Below are positions 38,508 through 47,998 of a stretch of 64,000 nucleotides of DNA, in pieces. The position numbers and the translations under genes were made by a program. Location: NCBI GenBank assembly GCA_029263715.1, contig JAJUFP010000001.1, positions 1-64,000 of the forward strand. The letters are read 5' to 3'. The stretch comes from Nitrososphaera sp. (GTDB lineage: Archaea; Thermoproteota; Nitrososphaeria; Nitrososphaerales; Nitrososphaeraceae). Below the pieces are notes generated by a model. The model did not search any database. It was not told where the DNA came from and worked only from the letters and a program-made list of their open reading frames with translations. Position 1 is the stretch's first letter. Each line of letters begins with the position of its first letter.

Positions 38508-38535
38508 AGGAAATTAAAAAATGTCCGTACCTAAG
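38508..38535. repeat. Imperfect direct repeat, copy 2
   Basis: GAGGAAATTAAAAAATGTCCGTACCTAAG, overlaps the 3' end of the 38531-39154 gene. Confidence 0.6.
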
Positions 38536-39154
38536 TCAGCAGGATTAATGTGGAGTAACCCCTGCTTTCTGTGACATAGTCTTTTTCCACCTCTTCGACT
38601 ACCACCGTCAGCGAGATAACGTCGTGCCTTTGGCAGTTCTTTGCATCGATGATGATGTAGTCGTCCAGCAGGTCCGCGCCGCTCATGCTTTCCTTGCTGA
38701 GGGTGAAATTGACCGGCGAGCTGGAGTTGATTAGCAAGAGCTGGTCTTTATGGTAGTTTCCTACCCTTGCCAGCCTGCCGGGTCTTGGCACTGCCTTTAG
38801 GTTCAACCTGACATCGCCAACCTGGTGGGTTGTGTACCTGCTCGCATGGTTAACAAAAACGTCAAACTTGAACGGGTAGCCTGCAGTGTTCTCCGCCATC
38901 TTGTTGACGCCGTCATTCATTATTATGTCGATCTTTTTGATGGTGCTGCCAAACCTGTTTATCCAGTCGTTTGTGGTCTTTACTATTTCATTGATGGTAG
39001 TTTTCCGCCTGACAGTTTCCTGCTCGCCCAGCTGGTAACGATCGACCCAGTCCTTGTAATCGCTGCTTATATCGATTATAAACTCCCTGCAAGTATTCTG
39101 GTAGTCCTCGATGCTGGTGGCCCGCTCAGAGCTACTGTCGGCGGCGAACATCAA
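38531..39154 (-). CDS. Hypothetical protein, 207 aa
   Basis: Intact ORF upstream-adjacent to hemB. Confidence 0.55.
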   Translation of the reverse strand: MMFAADSSSERATSIEDYQNTCREFIIDISSDYKDWVDRYQLGEQETVRRKTTINEIVKTTNDWINRFGSTIKKIDIIMNDGVNKMAENTAGYPFKFDVFVNHASRYTTHQVGDVRLNLKAVPRPGRLARVGNYHKDQLLLINSSSPVNFTLSKESMSGADLLDDYIIIDAKNCQRHDVISLTVVVEEVEKDYVTESRGYSTLILLT

Positions 39155-39188
39155 TCTTTCTGCGTTGGCCTGAAATAAAAACGTCGAC

Positions 39189-40208
39189 CTATTCGTTCAA
39201 AAGATGGGCCATCTTGGTTGCATGGTACGTGATCATCATGTCCGCGCCAGCTCTTTTTATGGCTGTGAGAAACTCAGTCATGACCGAATTTTCATCAACC
39301 CATCCTTCCATGGCTGCGGCTTTTATCAACGCATACTCTCCGGAGACGCTGTAGGCGCATATGGGGAGATTGGTTATCTTGCTGGCCTTGTATATCAGGT
39401 CCAGGTATGGTATGGCCGGCTTGATCATCACAATGTCGGCGCCCTCCTCGATGTCCGTCTCTATCTCCCGCATGGCTTCCCTGGAATTGGAAAACGGCAT
39501 CTGATAGGTGCGCCTGTCCCCAAACTCTGGCGTAGAGTGTGCAGCATCTCTGAAGGGAGCGTAAAGCGGCGATGCCTGTTTGGCAGAATAGCCCATGATC
39601 GCGACATCGGTCTGCCCGTCTTCATCCAGCGCCTTTCTTATTGCCTGCACCTGGCCGTCCATCATCGCAGAGGGGGCAACAATGTCCGCGCCGGCTCTGG
39701 CATGGCTTACGGCCACCTTGGCAAGGGTATCGATGCTGCTGTCGTTATCTATCTTTCCATTTGCAATGATGCCGCAATGGCCATGGGTCGTGTACTGACA
39801 GAGGCATACATCTGTGATGATTGCCATCTTGTCCCCAAACTGCTTGCGCAGCGTCTCAACGGACTTTTGGACTATGCCTTTGTCATCAAAGGCCGATGTG
39901 GCCCTGGTGTCCTTTTCTGAGGGGATGCCAAACAGTATGATGCCTCTGATTCCAAGGCTGGAGATTTTCTCCACCTCGTCTGCAAGCCCTGAAAGGGGGA
40001 AGCGCTTGATATCCGGCATGGAGCCGATCCCCTCCGGTTTTTTCAAACCTTCCTGAACGAATACTGGCGCTATAAGATCCTTTACTGAGAGGCGGGTTTC
40101 TTGCAACAAGTCCCTTATCGCCGGGCTTTTTCTCAGGCGCCGCAGCCTGACAGCCGGAAAAGAGCTACTGTCGTTTTTTCTCGTCTTCATACTTGAACAT
40201 CTTTGCAA
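39189..40208 (-). CDS. hemB: Delta-aminolevulinic acid dehydratase (porphobilinogen synthase)
   Basis: RLRRLRKSPAIRDLLQETRLSVKDLIAPVFVQEG..., GADIVAPSAMMDGQV, MIKPAIPYLDLI. Confidence 0.95.
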   Translation of the reverse strand: MQRCSSMKTRKNDSSSFPAVRLRRLRKSPAIRDLLQETRLSVKDLIAPVFVQEGLKKPEGIGSMPDIKRFPLSGLADEVEKISSLGIRGIILFGIPSEKDTRATSAFDDKGIVQKSVETLRKQFGDKMAIITDVCLCQYTTHGHCGIIANGKIDNDSSIDTLAKVAVSHARAGADIVAPSAMMDGQVQAIRKALDEDGQTDVAIMGYSAKQASPLYAPFRDAAHSTPEFGDRRTYQMPFSNSREAMREIETDIEEGADIVMIKPAIPYLDLIYKASKITNLPICAYSVSGEYALIKAAAMEGWVDENSVMTEFLTAIKRAGADMMITYHATKMAHLLNE

Positions 40209-41499
40209 CTACTTTCATCAGCTCTTCATTGCCCATGCCGCCGGCCTCCATCTCCTTTCTAACGTAGTTCATGGGCGTGGAAAGTATTCCTTCGACTATG
40301 GCGTAGGAGAGCTGCTCGATTATCCTTGCTTCCTTTGCGTCTGTTTCTTTGCCAAGCATGGACAAGGCCTTCCTGAGTTCTCGCTCACGGATGCTGTCAA
40401 CACTCTTGAAAACAGAAACGATGACCGGCTCGGCCTTCATCCGCTTCATCATGCTCTCCACGGACCGCATCTCGGTCTGGATTATCTTTTCAGCAGAGTT
40501 GACCTCCTTTTTCCGCAACCGCATGTTCTTCTCTACCAGCTCAGCAATCTGGTCCATGTTTATCAGCTTGACTCCGTGAATGGTGGCAACCTTCTCGTCG
40601 ACAGTTCTTGGATTTGACAGGTCAAATATCATCATGGGTTCCTTTCTGTTCTTGATGGTGTTCTCCATCCTGTCGTAAGTTACAAGATAGTATGGTGCAG
40701 TGGTGGCAACAAAGATCAGGTCCATTTCATGAAACATGCCAAGCGCCGTGTCAAACGGCAGCGGGCTTCCGGCTACCGTGTCTGCAAACGCCTTGGCCCG
40801 CTCAAAGGTCCTACTGGTTACTATAAAATCAACGCCACGCTTTTTCAGAACCTTTGCTACCAGGCTGGCCGCCTCGCCGGAACCGATGAGCATGACTTTC
40901 TTGGCCTTGATGTCGTCAAAGTACTCGTCGGCAAGGTTAACAGCAATAGAAGCGACGGAAACGTTTCCCTTGTTTATGCCGGTGGCCGTCCTGACCTTGC
41001 CTCCGACCTTGAGGGCCCGGTCAAAAATCATGGAAAGGTTGGATCCTGCAAATTGGTTTGAGCGGGAATATTCGTAGGCGCGCCTGACCTGACCTAGGAT
41101 CTGGTCCTCGCCCACCACAAGGGAATCAAGGCCTGAAGCAAGCTTCATGAGGTGCAGCACGGCATCGGCACCTGTACTGACCTCGACGCCTGACATGTCT
41201 TTTTCAGACAATCCAACAGCCGCCGCCCACTGGCGCAGCAGCTTTGTTTCATCTGCGTTCTTGGCAGCAGCAAAGACTTCAACTCGGTTGCAGGTCTGAA
41301 CTATGATGCACTCTTCCAGGCCTGTTTTTTCCAGAAAGGTCCTGTGGGCAGCATCGGCATCTTTGAACGTGAATTTCTCAAGAAGGTGTATGGGCGCGTT
41401 CTTGTAAGTGACCCGAGCATTGATCAGCTGCACCGGCAAGGCAGAATGTGCAAATCCTTCTGTCTTGATGGAGGCTGTCATTTGCTCTTTTTCACCCAT
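40165..41499 (-). CDS. hemA: Glutamyl-tRNA reductase
   Basis: EECIIVQTCNRVEVFA, SGLDSLVVGEDQILGQVRRAYE, GSGEAASLVAKVL. Confidence 0.95.
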   Translation of the reverse strand: MGEKEQMTASIKTEGFAHSALPVQLINARVTYKNAPIHLLEKFTFKDADAAHRTFLEKTGLEECIIVQTCNRVEVFAAAKNADETKLLRQWAAAVGLSEKDMSGVEVSTGADAVLHLMKLASGLDSLVVGEDQILGQVRRAYEYSRSNQFAGSNLSMIFDRALKVGGKVRTATGINKGNVSVASIAVNLADEYFDDIKAKKVMLIGSGEAASLVAKVLKKRGVDFIVTSRTFERAKAFADTVAGSPLPFDTALGMFHEMDLIFVATTAPYYLVTYDRMENTIKNRKEPMMIFDLSNPRTVDEKVATIHGVKLINMDQIAELVEKNMRLRKKEVNSAEKIIQTEMRSVESMMKRMKAEPVIVSVFKSVDSIRERELRKALSMLGKETDAKEARIIEQLSYAIVEGILSTPMNYVRKEMEAGGMGNEELMKVVAKMFKYEDEKKRQ

Positions 41500-42146
41500 T
41501 CCTGCAACAATTCAAGCGTTGCGCTTTTAGCTTCCTCGGCCTTGTCTTCCTTAATAAGGTTCTGAATACGTTCGTCTTTTAGGATGGAGTAGAGAAACTC
41601 CTTTCTGCCTTCCACTGTCTTTATCTTGGGTCTGGCCGCCTGCCTGGCAAACTGCTGTAGCTTGGCATTTTCAATGTCCGACTTTTTGATTATTCGTCTG
41701 ATGACGCGTTCTGCCCTTATCCTTAGCTGGCGGGCCACTATGGGGCTCTGCCCCGAAGTTGAGATGGCTACCTGGATGACTCCTTCTATGTTGATAACGG
41801 AAGCATAAGAAAAGTCGCTGTACGGGGGATCGTCAACAGAGTATACAAACGCGCCTTTAGACCGCCCCTTCTGCACAAGCTGGCGGTTTAGTTCTTTGTC
41901 GTCGGTGGATGCCAAGACCAGAAACGGTTTTTCATAGCTGTCCAGTATGCTGGCGTCCCTCAGCCTGGCCTTGACAAACTCTATCTTGCCTTCCTTCTGG
42001 AGTCCTGCGAGAAAGCGGTTTACTCTGTTGCTGATGACCGTGATCCTGCATCCTTGGCCAAGCAGCGCCTTTACCTTGCGCTCGCCTTCTGTTCCGCCGC
42101 CAATAACTATGACATGCTTGTCCTTAAGGTTCAGATCGACGATCAA
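41478..42146 (-). CDS. Precorrin-2 dehydrogenase/sirohydrochlorin ferrochelatase-like (siroheme synthase N-domain)
   Basis: LNLKDKHVIVIGGGTEGERKVKALLGQGCRITVIS...VYSVDDPPYSDFSYASVI. Confidence 0.88.
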   Translation of the reverse strand: MIVDLNLKDKHVIVIGGGTEGERKVKALLGQGCRITVISNRVNRFLAGLQKEGKIEFVKARLRDASILDSYEKPFLVLASTDDKELNRQLVQKGRSKGAFVYSVDDPPYSDFSYASVINIEGVIQVAISTSGQSPIVARQLRIRAERVIRRIIKKSDIENAKLQQFARQAARPKIKTVEGRKEFLYSILKDERIQNLIKEDKAEEAKSATLELLQEWVKKSK

Positions 42147-42207
42147 CTGGGCAACACCAGAAAGTGGAGCAGAAAAAAGTCCGCCAATTCTTTATTTAAT
42201 CTTTCAG

Positions 42208-42822
42208 TCAATGACCGGCCTTCTTTAGGTAATTGGCATCAACCGTTACGGGGATCTGGTACGGCGAATCAAGCAGAACTACCGTGGCTTCCTGCTTTTC
42301 GTAGTCAACACGGGTTATCTTGGCGCTCATTCCCTTAAACGGACCGGCAATGATCTCCACCGTATCGTCAACATTGAGTTCGGTTACGGTTGGCTTGCTG
42401 ACCAGGTACCCTTCTATGTCCTTGAAAGGCAGCTCCCCTCTTATCTGGCCCCTTACATGCCTGATGCCGGCAAGGGCTTCGTACGCTATGTTGGAGTCCT
42501 GCGCCTCGACTATGATGTAGCCTTTGAAGCTGTCCAGAACCAAGACCGAGCGGATGCCCAGCTTTTTTGCTGTGACTTTGGTATACAGCATGTCTGCAAC
42601 GACGCGCTCCTGCCCTCCTGTGGTTCTGATGGCAAAGAACTTGGAATCGCTGGCAGGTTTGTCGCTTTCGGCAGCCGGGGCTACGGCAGGCTGTTCATCT
42701 TTGGGCTGCACGGATTCAGTTTCCGCAGTCTCCTCAACCTGTTTATCTTGATTATCTTCATCAAAATTGAATTCTTCGGCGCCCATCTCATCATCTTGGG
42801 CCTCTTTAGTCGGCTCGCTCAT
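42208..42822 (-). CDS. spt5: Transcription elongation factor Spt5/NusG with acidic N-terminal extension
   Basis: FFAIRTTGGQERVVADMLYTKV...GYIIVEAQDSNIAYEALAGIRHVRG...VDDTVEIIAGPFKGMSAKITRVDYEKQEATVVL. Confidence 0.9.
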   Translation of the reverse strand: MSEPTKEAQDDEMGAEEFNFDEDNQDKQVEETAETESVQPKDEQPAVAPAAESDKPASDSKFFAIRTTGGQERVVADMLYTKVTAKKLGIRSVLVLDSFKGYIIVEAQDSNIAYEALAGIRHVRGQIRGELPFKDIEGYLVSKPTVTELNVDDTVEIIAGPFKGMSAKITRVDYEKQEATVVLLDSPYQIPVTVDANYLKKAGH

Positions 42823-43083
42823 TTTTTGCCAAGTAAGCGGAGATCCAATGCAATTTATAAACGATTTGTAGAGGTTCTAAAAATTCAATCGATAGAAGTT
42901 CCAATCAATACTATAATATCCTGTTGTTTGAGTTTTTTCATCTAGCAAAACCAATATTTGAAAGATCACATAGAATTTTATCGAATTATCAGGAAAGATT
43001 TACTCCTGCGAGCTGTGCTAAAACTAATCCTGGACTAGAGTCGTGGTCCTTGGGACTACACACGCCGACCGTACAAGCGGAAG

Positions 43084-43764
43084 CTAAAATGCTTTGTCTA
43101 GCAATCCTTGGAAATCGTACCGCAGTAGCCTATTTCTCTCCGCATCGCTAAAATCGTACACTTCCACATTTCTGGTCCTGTTATTCCACAAGTCTTCAAA
43201 ATTCAGAATTTTTCTTTCGACCCTTGACTTTTCATTCCAGGACGTAAAGACATCTATAGATTCAAAGTTGCCACTTCGAGAGAAGGTCTGACTTGAAGTG
43301 CCTCTAAATACAACTGCATCACCCTCCACGTCTCTGAAAATACCAATATTTTCAACAAAGAATCCACCTGCATTATTTAGCCTTGGAATGGCGATCTTGA
43401 TCTCAAGTTTCTTGTTCTGAATTATCTTTTTTAAAACATCATAAACTTCGTGATTCGGAAAATCGTTGTTGAACGTCTGTTTATTCTTTTTTATGTCACC
43501 CAGAATCTTGGTCAGGAGGTGCAGGTCCTCAGCCGCAAATCTATGTCCAGTTATTATTCTTAATCTTGCTCCAGTATTCGCTATATTTCGGAATCCACCT
43601 AAAAGTGCAGTAACGCTTTTGGCCGTTACAAATTCTACAGATCTATCGAATTGAATGCAATTGCTTAAACAAGGAGCAAAGAATTCAGAGATTAGATCAT
43701 CTTGATCCGATCTGTATTCTTGTTTCAAATCTATATCTCGAAGTGCCAACTGTATAGTTATCAA
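43084..43764 (-). CDS. Stand-alone PLD-like N-domain protein (helicase-associated PLD type), probably catalytically degenerate
   Basis: SVEFVTAKSVTALLGGFRNIANTGARLRIITGHRF...FFVENIGIFRDVEGDAVVFRGTSSQTFSRSGNFESIDVFTSW. Confidence 0.6.
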   Translation of the reverse strand: MITIQLALRDIDLKQEYRSDQDDLISEFFAPCLSNCIQFDRSVEFVTAKSVTALLGGFRNIANTGARLRIITGHRFAAEDLHLLTKILGDIKKNKQTFNNDFPNHEVYDVLKKIIQNKKLEIKIAIPRLNNAGGFFVENIGIFRDVEGDAVVFRGTSSQTFSRSGNFESIDVFTSWNEKSRVERKILNFEDLWNNRTRNVEVYDFSDAERNRLLRYDFQGLLDKAF

Positions 43765-44064
43765 TCATTTGTTATTTAACACATTCTTATGATTTCTCGA
43801 TCATGAAAGGTCAATTGTCTGAATTTTATGCGAAAAAATATACCATATCTATATAAATTAACACTTGCATAAAACCTATGGAATATCATGAATTTGCTTT
43901 AAGTCGATGATGTCTTGTCCCCGGTGCAGTCTTTTGTATGCGGCACAATATCTCAAGCTTTCTAGAGAGCATGATGACTAACTCTTGTAGACAGAAAAAA
44001 TCTCGAGTTGTTGCAACTAACGGGTTTCGTGCCCTGCGGCGTCAGCTTTCTGTAAACATGTTTG

Positions 44065-44847
44065 TTAAGCGATCTTGTTTTTACAAAAAGCTGCTTCCTT
44101 TTTGAGATTGCTCAACACGGCCGCCAAGATGACTGTAGATGAATCTCTGAAGAACCTTGCCAAGACGTCTTCAAGAAGTTCTGGACGAGAAATTATGGTA
44201 TTCTCATCCAGTTTGTACGTCGTCTTCAGAGTCTTTAGCACCAAATCGGAGGTGGTGTTGCCCAGGACTTTGTTAAAAGCGCTGCTCAATACGTTGCGTA
44301 TCTTGCTTGATTCCCATTCCGAGTACTCGCAGTTATCGTGAATAGTGTACTCGTGAGCACTTAGAATTGCAATTAAGGTGCTTACTGGCATGTCGTTTAT
44401 CGAGTCGGTGTTGTAGCAACAAACGGCTTCTACAGGTGTTTGAAATTTCTTGCCGATTGATTTTTCGTATTCAACGGATTCCTTGTGCTGTCCGTTTTTG
44501 ATGAAAGTATCTATGCTGCCTATGGCCACTACACCTTTGGCTTTGGTATTCTCCATCATTTTTGAAGTAAGGGAAAGCCAAGATTCTAGTATTCTGTGTG
44601 GATCAAGGTTTCCGCTGTCGGAGCCGTAGAGTGATTCATTAGACAGTATGCTTAACATGCCGTCCTCAATATGGCGTTCGGCCTCGATACCGATTCTGGA
44701 CATCTTTTGGATTACGCGCCTTGGATCGGGTTCAACGGCGTATATTACTCCATATCCTGCAGCGAGGTACTTGCCTATCATTTGATAGACGCTTGTGTGG
44801 TCTGAGGGGTTTTCAAGTAGACATAACGAATGCGTTTGACGTAACAT
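44065..44847 (-). CDS. MEDS/DcmR-like sensory domain protein with C-terminal helical output domain
   Basis: HSLCLLENPSDHTSVYQMIGKYLAAGYGVIYAVEPDPRRVIQKM...; C-terminus resembles the 45126 and 47999 proteins. Confidence 0.6.
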   Translation of the reverse strand: MLRQTHSLCLLENPSDHTSVYQMIGKYLAAGYGVIYAVEPDPRRVIQKMSRIGIEAERHIEDGMLSILSNESLYGSDSGNLDPHRILESWLSLTSKMMENTKAKGVVAIGSIDTFIKNGQHKESVEYEKSIGKKFQTPVEAVCCYNTDSINDMPVSTLIAILSAHEYTIHDNCEYSEWESSKIRNVLSSAFNKVLGNTTSDLVLKTLKTTYKLDENTIISRPELLEDVLARFFRDSSTVILAAVLSNLKKEAAFCKNKIA

Positions 44848-45125
44848 TAGAACGTACGATACATGGAAAACAATGATCTATTATAAACGTTCACCTATCC
44901 TGGGAAACTTTCCCCGATGTCCCTCAGGTCGATAATATCTTCCACAGTCAAGCCTTAGCAATCGACATCTGACGTTGTGCCATTGGGCGCTAGCGGCGAA
45001 AACGGGTTTTCTAACTTGCCTGATTATAACTGTGCATTCTGTTACATTCATTGAAAATCTGTGGCATCCTGAGAGAACCTATCTGGACTATACTTATATA
45101 CCGCCACATAAAATAAAATTGCGCT

Positions 45126-45617
45126 ATGTTAACGAACCGCACCGAGAATCCAGAAGTCCTAAAGCTCATTGAAACGGCACTGGATTTGGCCGGAAAAGAG
45201 TCAAAGCAAGTTATTCTTGAGTATTTAAAAATGCGATATGGTATGGATCTTGATTCCGTTGTAAAGTATAGGCATGAATTTGAAAATTATTTGCGCGAAA
45301 CAATTGGGTATAGCGCAGAAATTGTTATTTCCAAGATAAATGAAGGCTTACAAAAAAATAACAACGACGTTATTCACGCCGAAAATGGGAAAAATACGAC
45401 ACGATTTGTTGGGAAGGAAAGTAGCAGAATATCCGATAACGTCTCTTTTCTGATCTGTGATAATTGCTTCTGGTGCGCCTCGATTCTGACGACTAGCTAT
45501 GAATCAAAATGCCAGTCTTGCGGACGCCAAATACTTTCTTCTGTACCAATCATGAACAACGAAAGATTTATTGTTGAAGCCGATAGAAAACGCGGTGTCA
45601 CGCTATCATTCAGATAG
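45126..45617 (+). CDS. Shared helical output domain + zinc ribbon
   Basis: LIETALDLAGKESKQVILEYLKMRYGMDLDSVVKYRHEFENYLRETIGYSAEIVISKI; CDNCFWCA...CQSCG. Confidence 0.65.
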   Translation: MLTNRTENPEVLKLIETALDLAGKESKQVILEYLKMRYGMDLDSVVKYRHEFENYLRETIGYSAEIVISKINEGLQKNNNDVIHAENGKNTTRFVGKESSRISDNVSFLICDNCFWCASILTTSYESKCQSCGRQILSSVPIMNNERFIVEADRKRGVTLSFR

Positions 45618-45636
45618 CTCTGAATATCCTAGAATC

Positions 45637-46398
45637 TTACTCTGCCAACTGCAGAAATGAAATTCCCTCGCCGGGTTTCAGAAGGATGTTCTGATACCTT
45701 GCGCTGTGCAGAGTACCGCGTAATTTTCTGATTATTGCCCTTCTCTTGGCTTCAAGAGTTTCAACATACGATTCGAATACTATGAGGCCATCCGCAACAA
45801 ACTCTTCAATTCCAAAACCGATCTCTGTCTTGCCGATGCTTTGCTCAAGTATTGCAATCACGGTGCACCCTTGATCTTTTATTATTCTGTTTAGAACAAT
45901 TTCAAGAAGTCTTCTTTGTTCTGCCGGGGCGGTCTCGCCGAAAAGCGCATTCAAGGAATCTATTACAAGCCTTTTGGCGCCACTCTCGATGATTGTCTTG
46001 ACTATCTGATTCAAGGTATCTGAAACAGCCGTTGACGCCAGCGGGGTAAATTCTAGAAAATGAAGGGTGCCTTCATCTATTGGCTTTTTGAAATCAAAGC
46101 CGTAGCTCTTTGACATGTTGCGGACAAATGTCTCTTCGCGTTCAAGAAAAGAGGCATAGACGCCTTTCTCGCCGCCCATCGTAGCACCGTTCAATAAAAA
46201 CTGGATTGCAAAAGTGGACTTGCCAGTTCCAGGATGCCCTGCAAGTATGATGAAGCTGGGTCTGGGAAACCCACCGCCTATTAGTTGGTCAAAACCTTTG
46301 ATCCAAGTCTTTACAAGCGATGAGCTGGACAATATTCTATGGTGGATAATTTTTGATGTTTTATATACTTGCTGATCTGCCCGGTGCGATAAAGGCAC
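45637..46398 (-). CDS. KaiC/RadA-like (RAD55 family) ATPase
   Basis: IKGFDQLIGGGFPRPSFIILAGHPGTGKSTFAIQFLLNGA; VIDSLNALFGETAPAEQRRLLEIVLNRI. Confidence 0.85.
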   Translation of the reverse strand: MPLSHRADQQVYKTSKIIHHRILSSSSLVKTWIKGFDQLIGGGFPRPSFIILAGHPGTGKSTFAIQFLLNGATMGGEKGVYASFLEREETFVRNMSKSYGFDFKKPIDEGTLHFLEFTPLASTAVSDTLNQIVKTIIESGAKRLVIDSLNALFGETAPAEQRRLLEIVLNRIIKDQGCTVIAILEQSIGKTEIGFGIEEFVADGLIVFESYVETLEAKRRAIIRKLRGTLHSARYQNILLKPGEGISFLQLAE

Positions 46399-46435
46399 AA
46401 CTTTTTAAGTGGTTTTGAAGGGAGCCTATTCTTGC

Positions 46436-47803
46436 ATGCAGACAAGGGCAGTACTTGTGTTATCTTTTATAATTATAACACTGGTTCCTGTCTCGCTTTT
46501 ATCTGCTATATCTTTTATTTCACTTTCCAAAATGCAAGAAAGTATATCCAATATTTATCAAGGAACTGTAACAATTATCGTCAATTTGTCCGGCGGCAGT
46601 GAAGAATTATTAAAAATGCGGTTGAACATAGGACGACATATCATAGCTGGCGACGAGCAAAAACAAGAACTTGCGGAGAACATACGTCAAAACGAAGTCA
46701 AGTTCTTGCAGACTCTTGTGAATTACAAGGAGATAGACGATTTTCCAATGCAAGTCCCCATCCTGAACAGCCGCGGCATGGGTAATCTGGTATCTTACGA
46801 GGATTCCTTGTTGAGCCAGGTAAACGAGGACTGGTCAGCATATCAACGTGAGCGAAACATAGTCCTTGCGCTGTCAAACGAAGGGCGACAAGAGGAAGCA
46901 ACATTATACGCCAACAGCGTTGCTGCAGAAAAATTTGAAAAGCTGATAACAACGTATGGAGAGATCGTTGAATTAAACAACAACCTGGCAAGAATAATGT
47001 ATGAAGAATCCCAATCCGTATCTACGCAGGCTTTCACGTATAGCATAATCTCGTCTGTCTCGTCTGTTATCTTTGCATCTGTAGCAGCACTTTATCTTTC
47101 CGGCAGGCTGGCGCCGTCGGTTGATAAAATACAGCAAGAGGCAAGGAAAAAGATGGAGCGGTTCATTGCAGAAAGCCGGGTGATGCAAAAAATTACTGCT
47201 AAACCTGGCAAAGAATCAGATACAAGGGAAACTGCGCCAGAGGAGGTAGTTGAAGAAGCTGAACTGAAAGAAAAGGGGCCGATAATACTGCTTCACTCCA
47301 CGGGGTATAAAGAAGCAAAGTCCGGTGGAGATGACGAGCCAAGAACAGTGGCAAATTCTTTTCTCGATTATTATTTTGCCAAGGCATCGGAAGCTCCGGG
47401 AACGAAAAGCAACTTGGTAGTGATCACGAAAAAATCAAGCAATTTGTATTCCAAAGCGCGCAGCTCTGGCGCAGCAGTATACCTTCTGTCTTCATCGTCC
47501 CAAGAGCCGATCTCCACTTCTGAAGACGGCTTCCTTGTAGTCTCTATCAATCAAACATCGCTGATCCTAGAAGCGGTAAAGCGAACTTTACAAGAAAATC
47601 CAGAGTCTGTAATAATGCTGGATAACGCCACGGAATTGATTCACAAACTCGGCTTTGAAAAGGTGTTCTCTTTATTGCAAAGCATTTCTGATGCAGTATC
47701 GTCATACCCGCGTTCAAAGTTTCTAATTTTGATCAACCAAGGTGCTCATCCACAAAACGAAGTCGAGGCAATAGCCACTATTTCAAATACGTTCGCTAGA
47801 TGA
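46436..47803 (+). CDS. Two-TM sensor protein with C-terminal DUF835-like domain
   Basis: N-terminal TM, extracellular helical region, second TM, C-terminal SVIMLDNATELIHKLGFEKVFSLLQSISDAVSSYPRSKFLILINQGA. Confidence 0.7.
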   Translation: MQTRAVLVLSFIIITLVPVSLLSAISFISLSKMQESISNIYQGTVTIIVNLSGGSEELLKMRLNIGRHIIAGDEQKQELAENIRQNEVKFLQTLVNYKEIDDFPMQVPILNSRGMGNLVSYEDSLLSQVNEDWSAYQRERNIVLALSNEGRQEEATLYANSVAAEKFEKLITTYGEIVELNNNLARIMYEESQSVSTQAFTYSIISSVSSVIFASVAALYLSGRLAPSVDKIQQEARKKMERFIAESRVMQKITAKPGKESDTRETAPEEVVEEAELKEKGPIILLHSTGYKEAKSGGDDEPRTVANSFLDYYFAKASEAPGTKSNLVVITKKSSNLYSKARSSGAAVYLLSSSSQEPISTSEDGFLVVSINQTSLILEAVKRTLQENPESVIMLDNATELIHKLGFEKVFSLLQSISDAVSSYPRSKFLILINQGAHPQNEVEAIATISNTFAR

Positions 47804-47998
47804 GCGGCAGCCCCTGCAAGGGATGGAATAATAATATTGTAAACAGATATTTTTGATAAATCGGCAGAATAGATCAAATTTTTATCTGTCGACAGGAACA
47901 TGCGGATCGTCGTTAACGCAACCCCGACCAAATGTCCTGTGTTTGCAAATTTATTTTTCAAAATGCTTAAATAAGAAATCCCTTGCTTTGAGAATCAG

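Noticed and set aside
39204-39920. 238-aa plus-strand ORF
   Set aside because: Antisense to hemB; shadow ORF.
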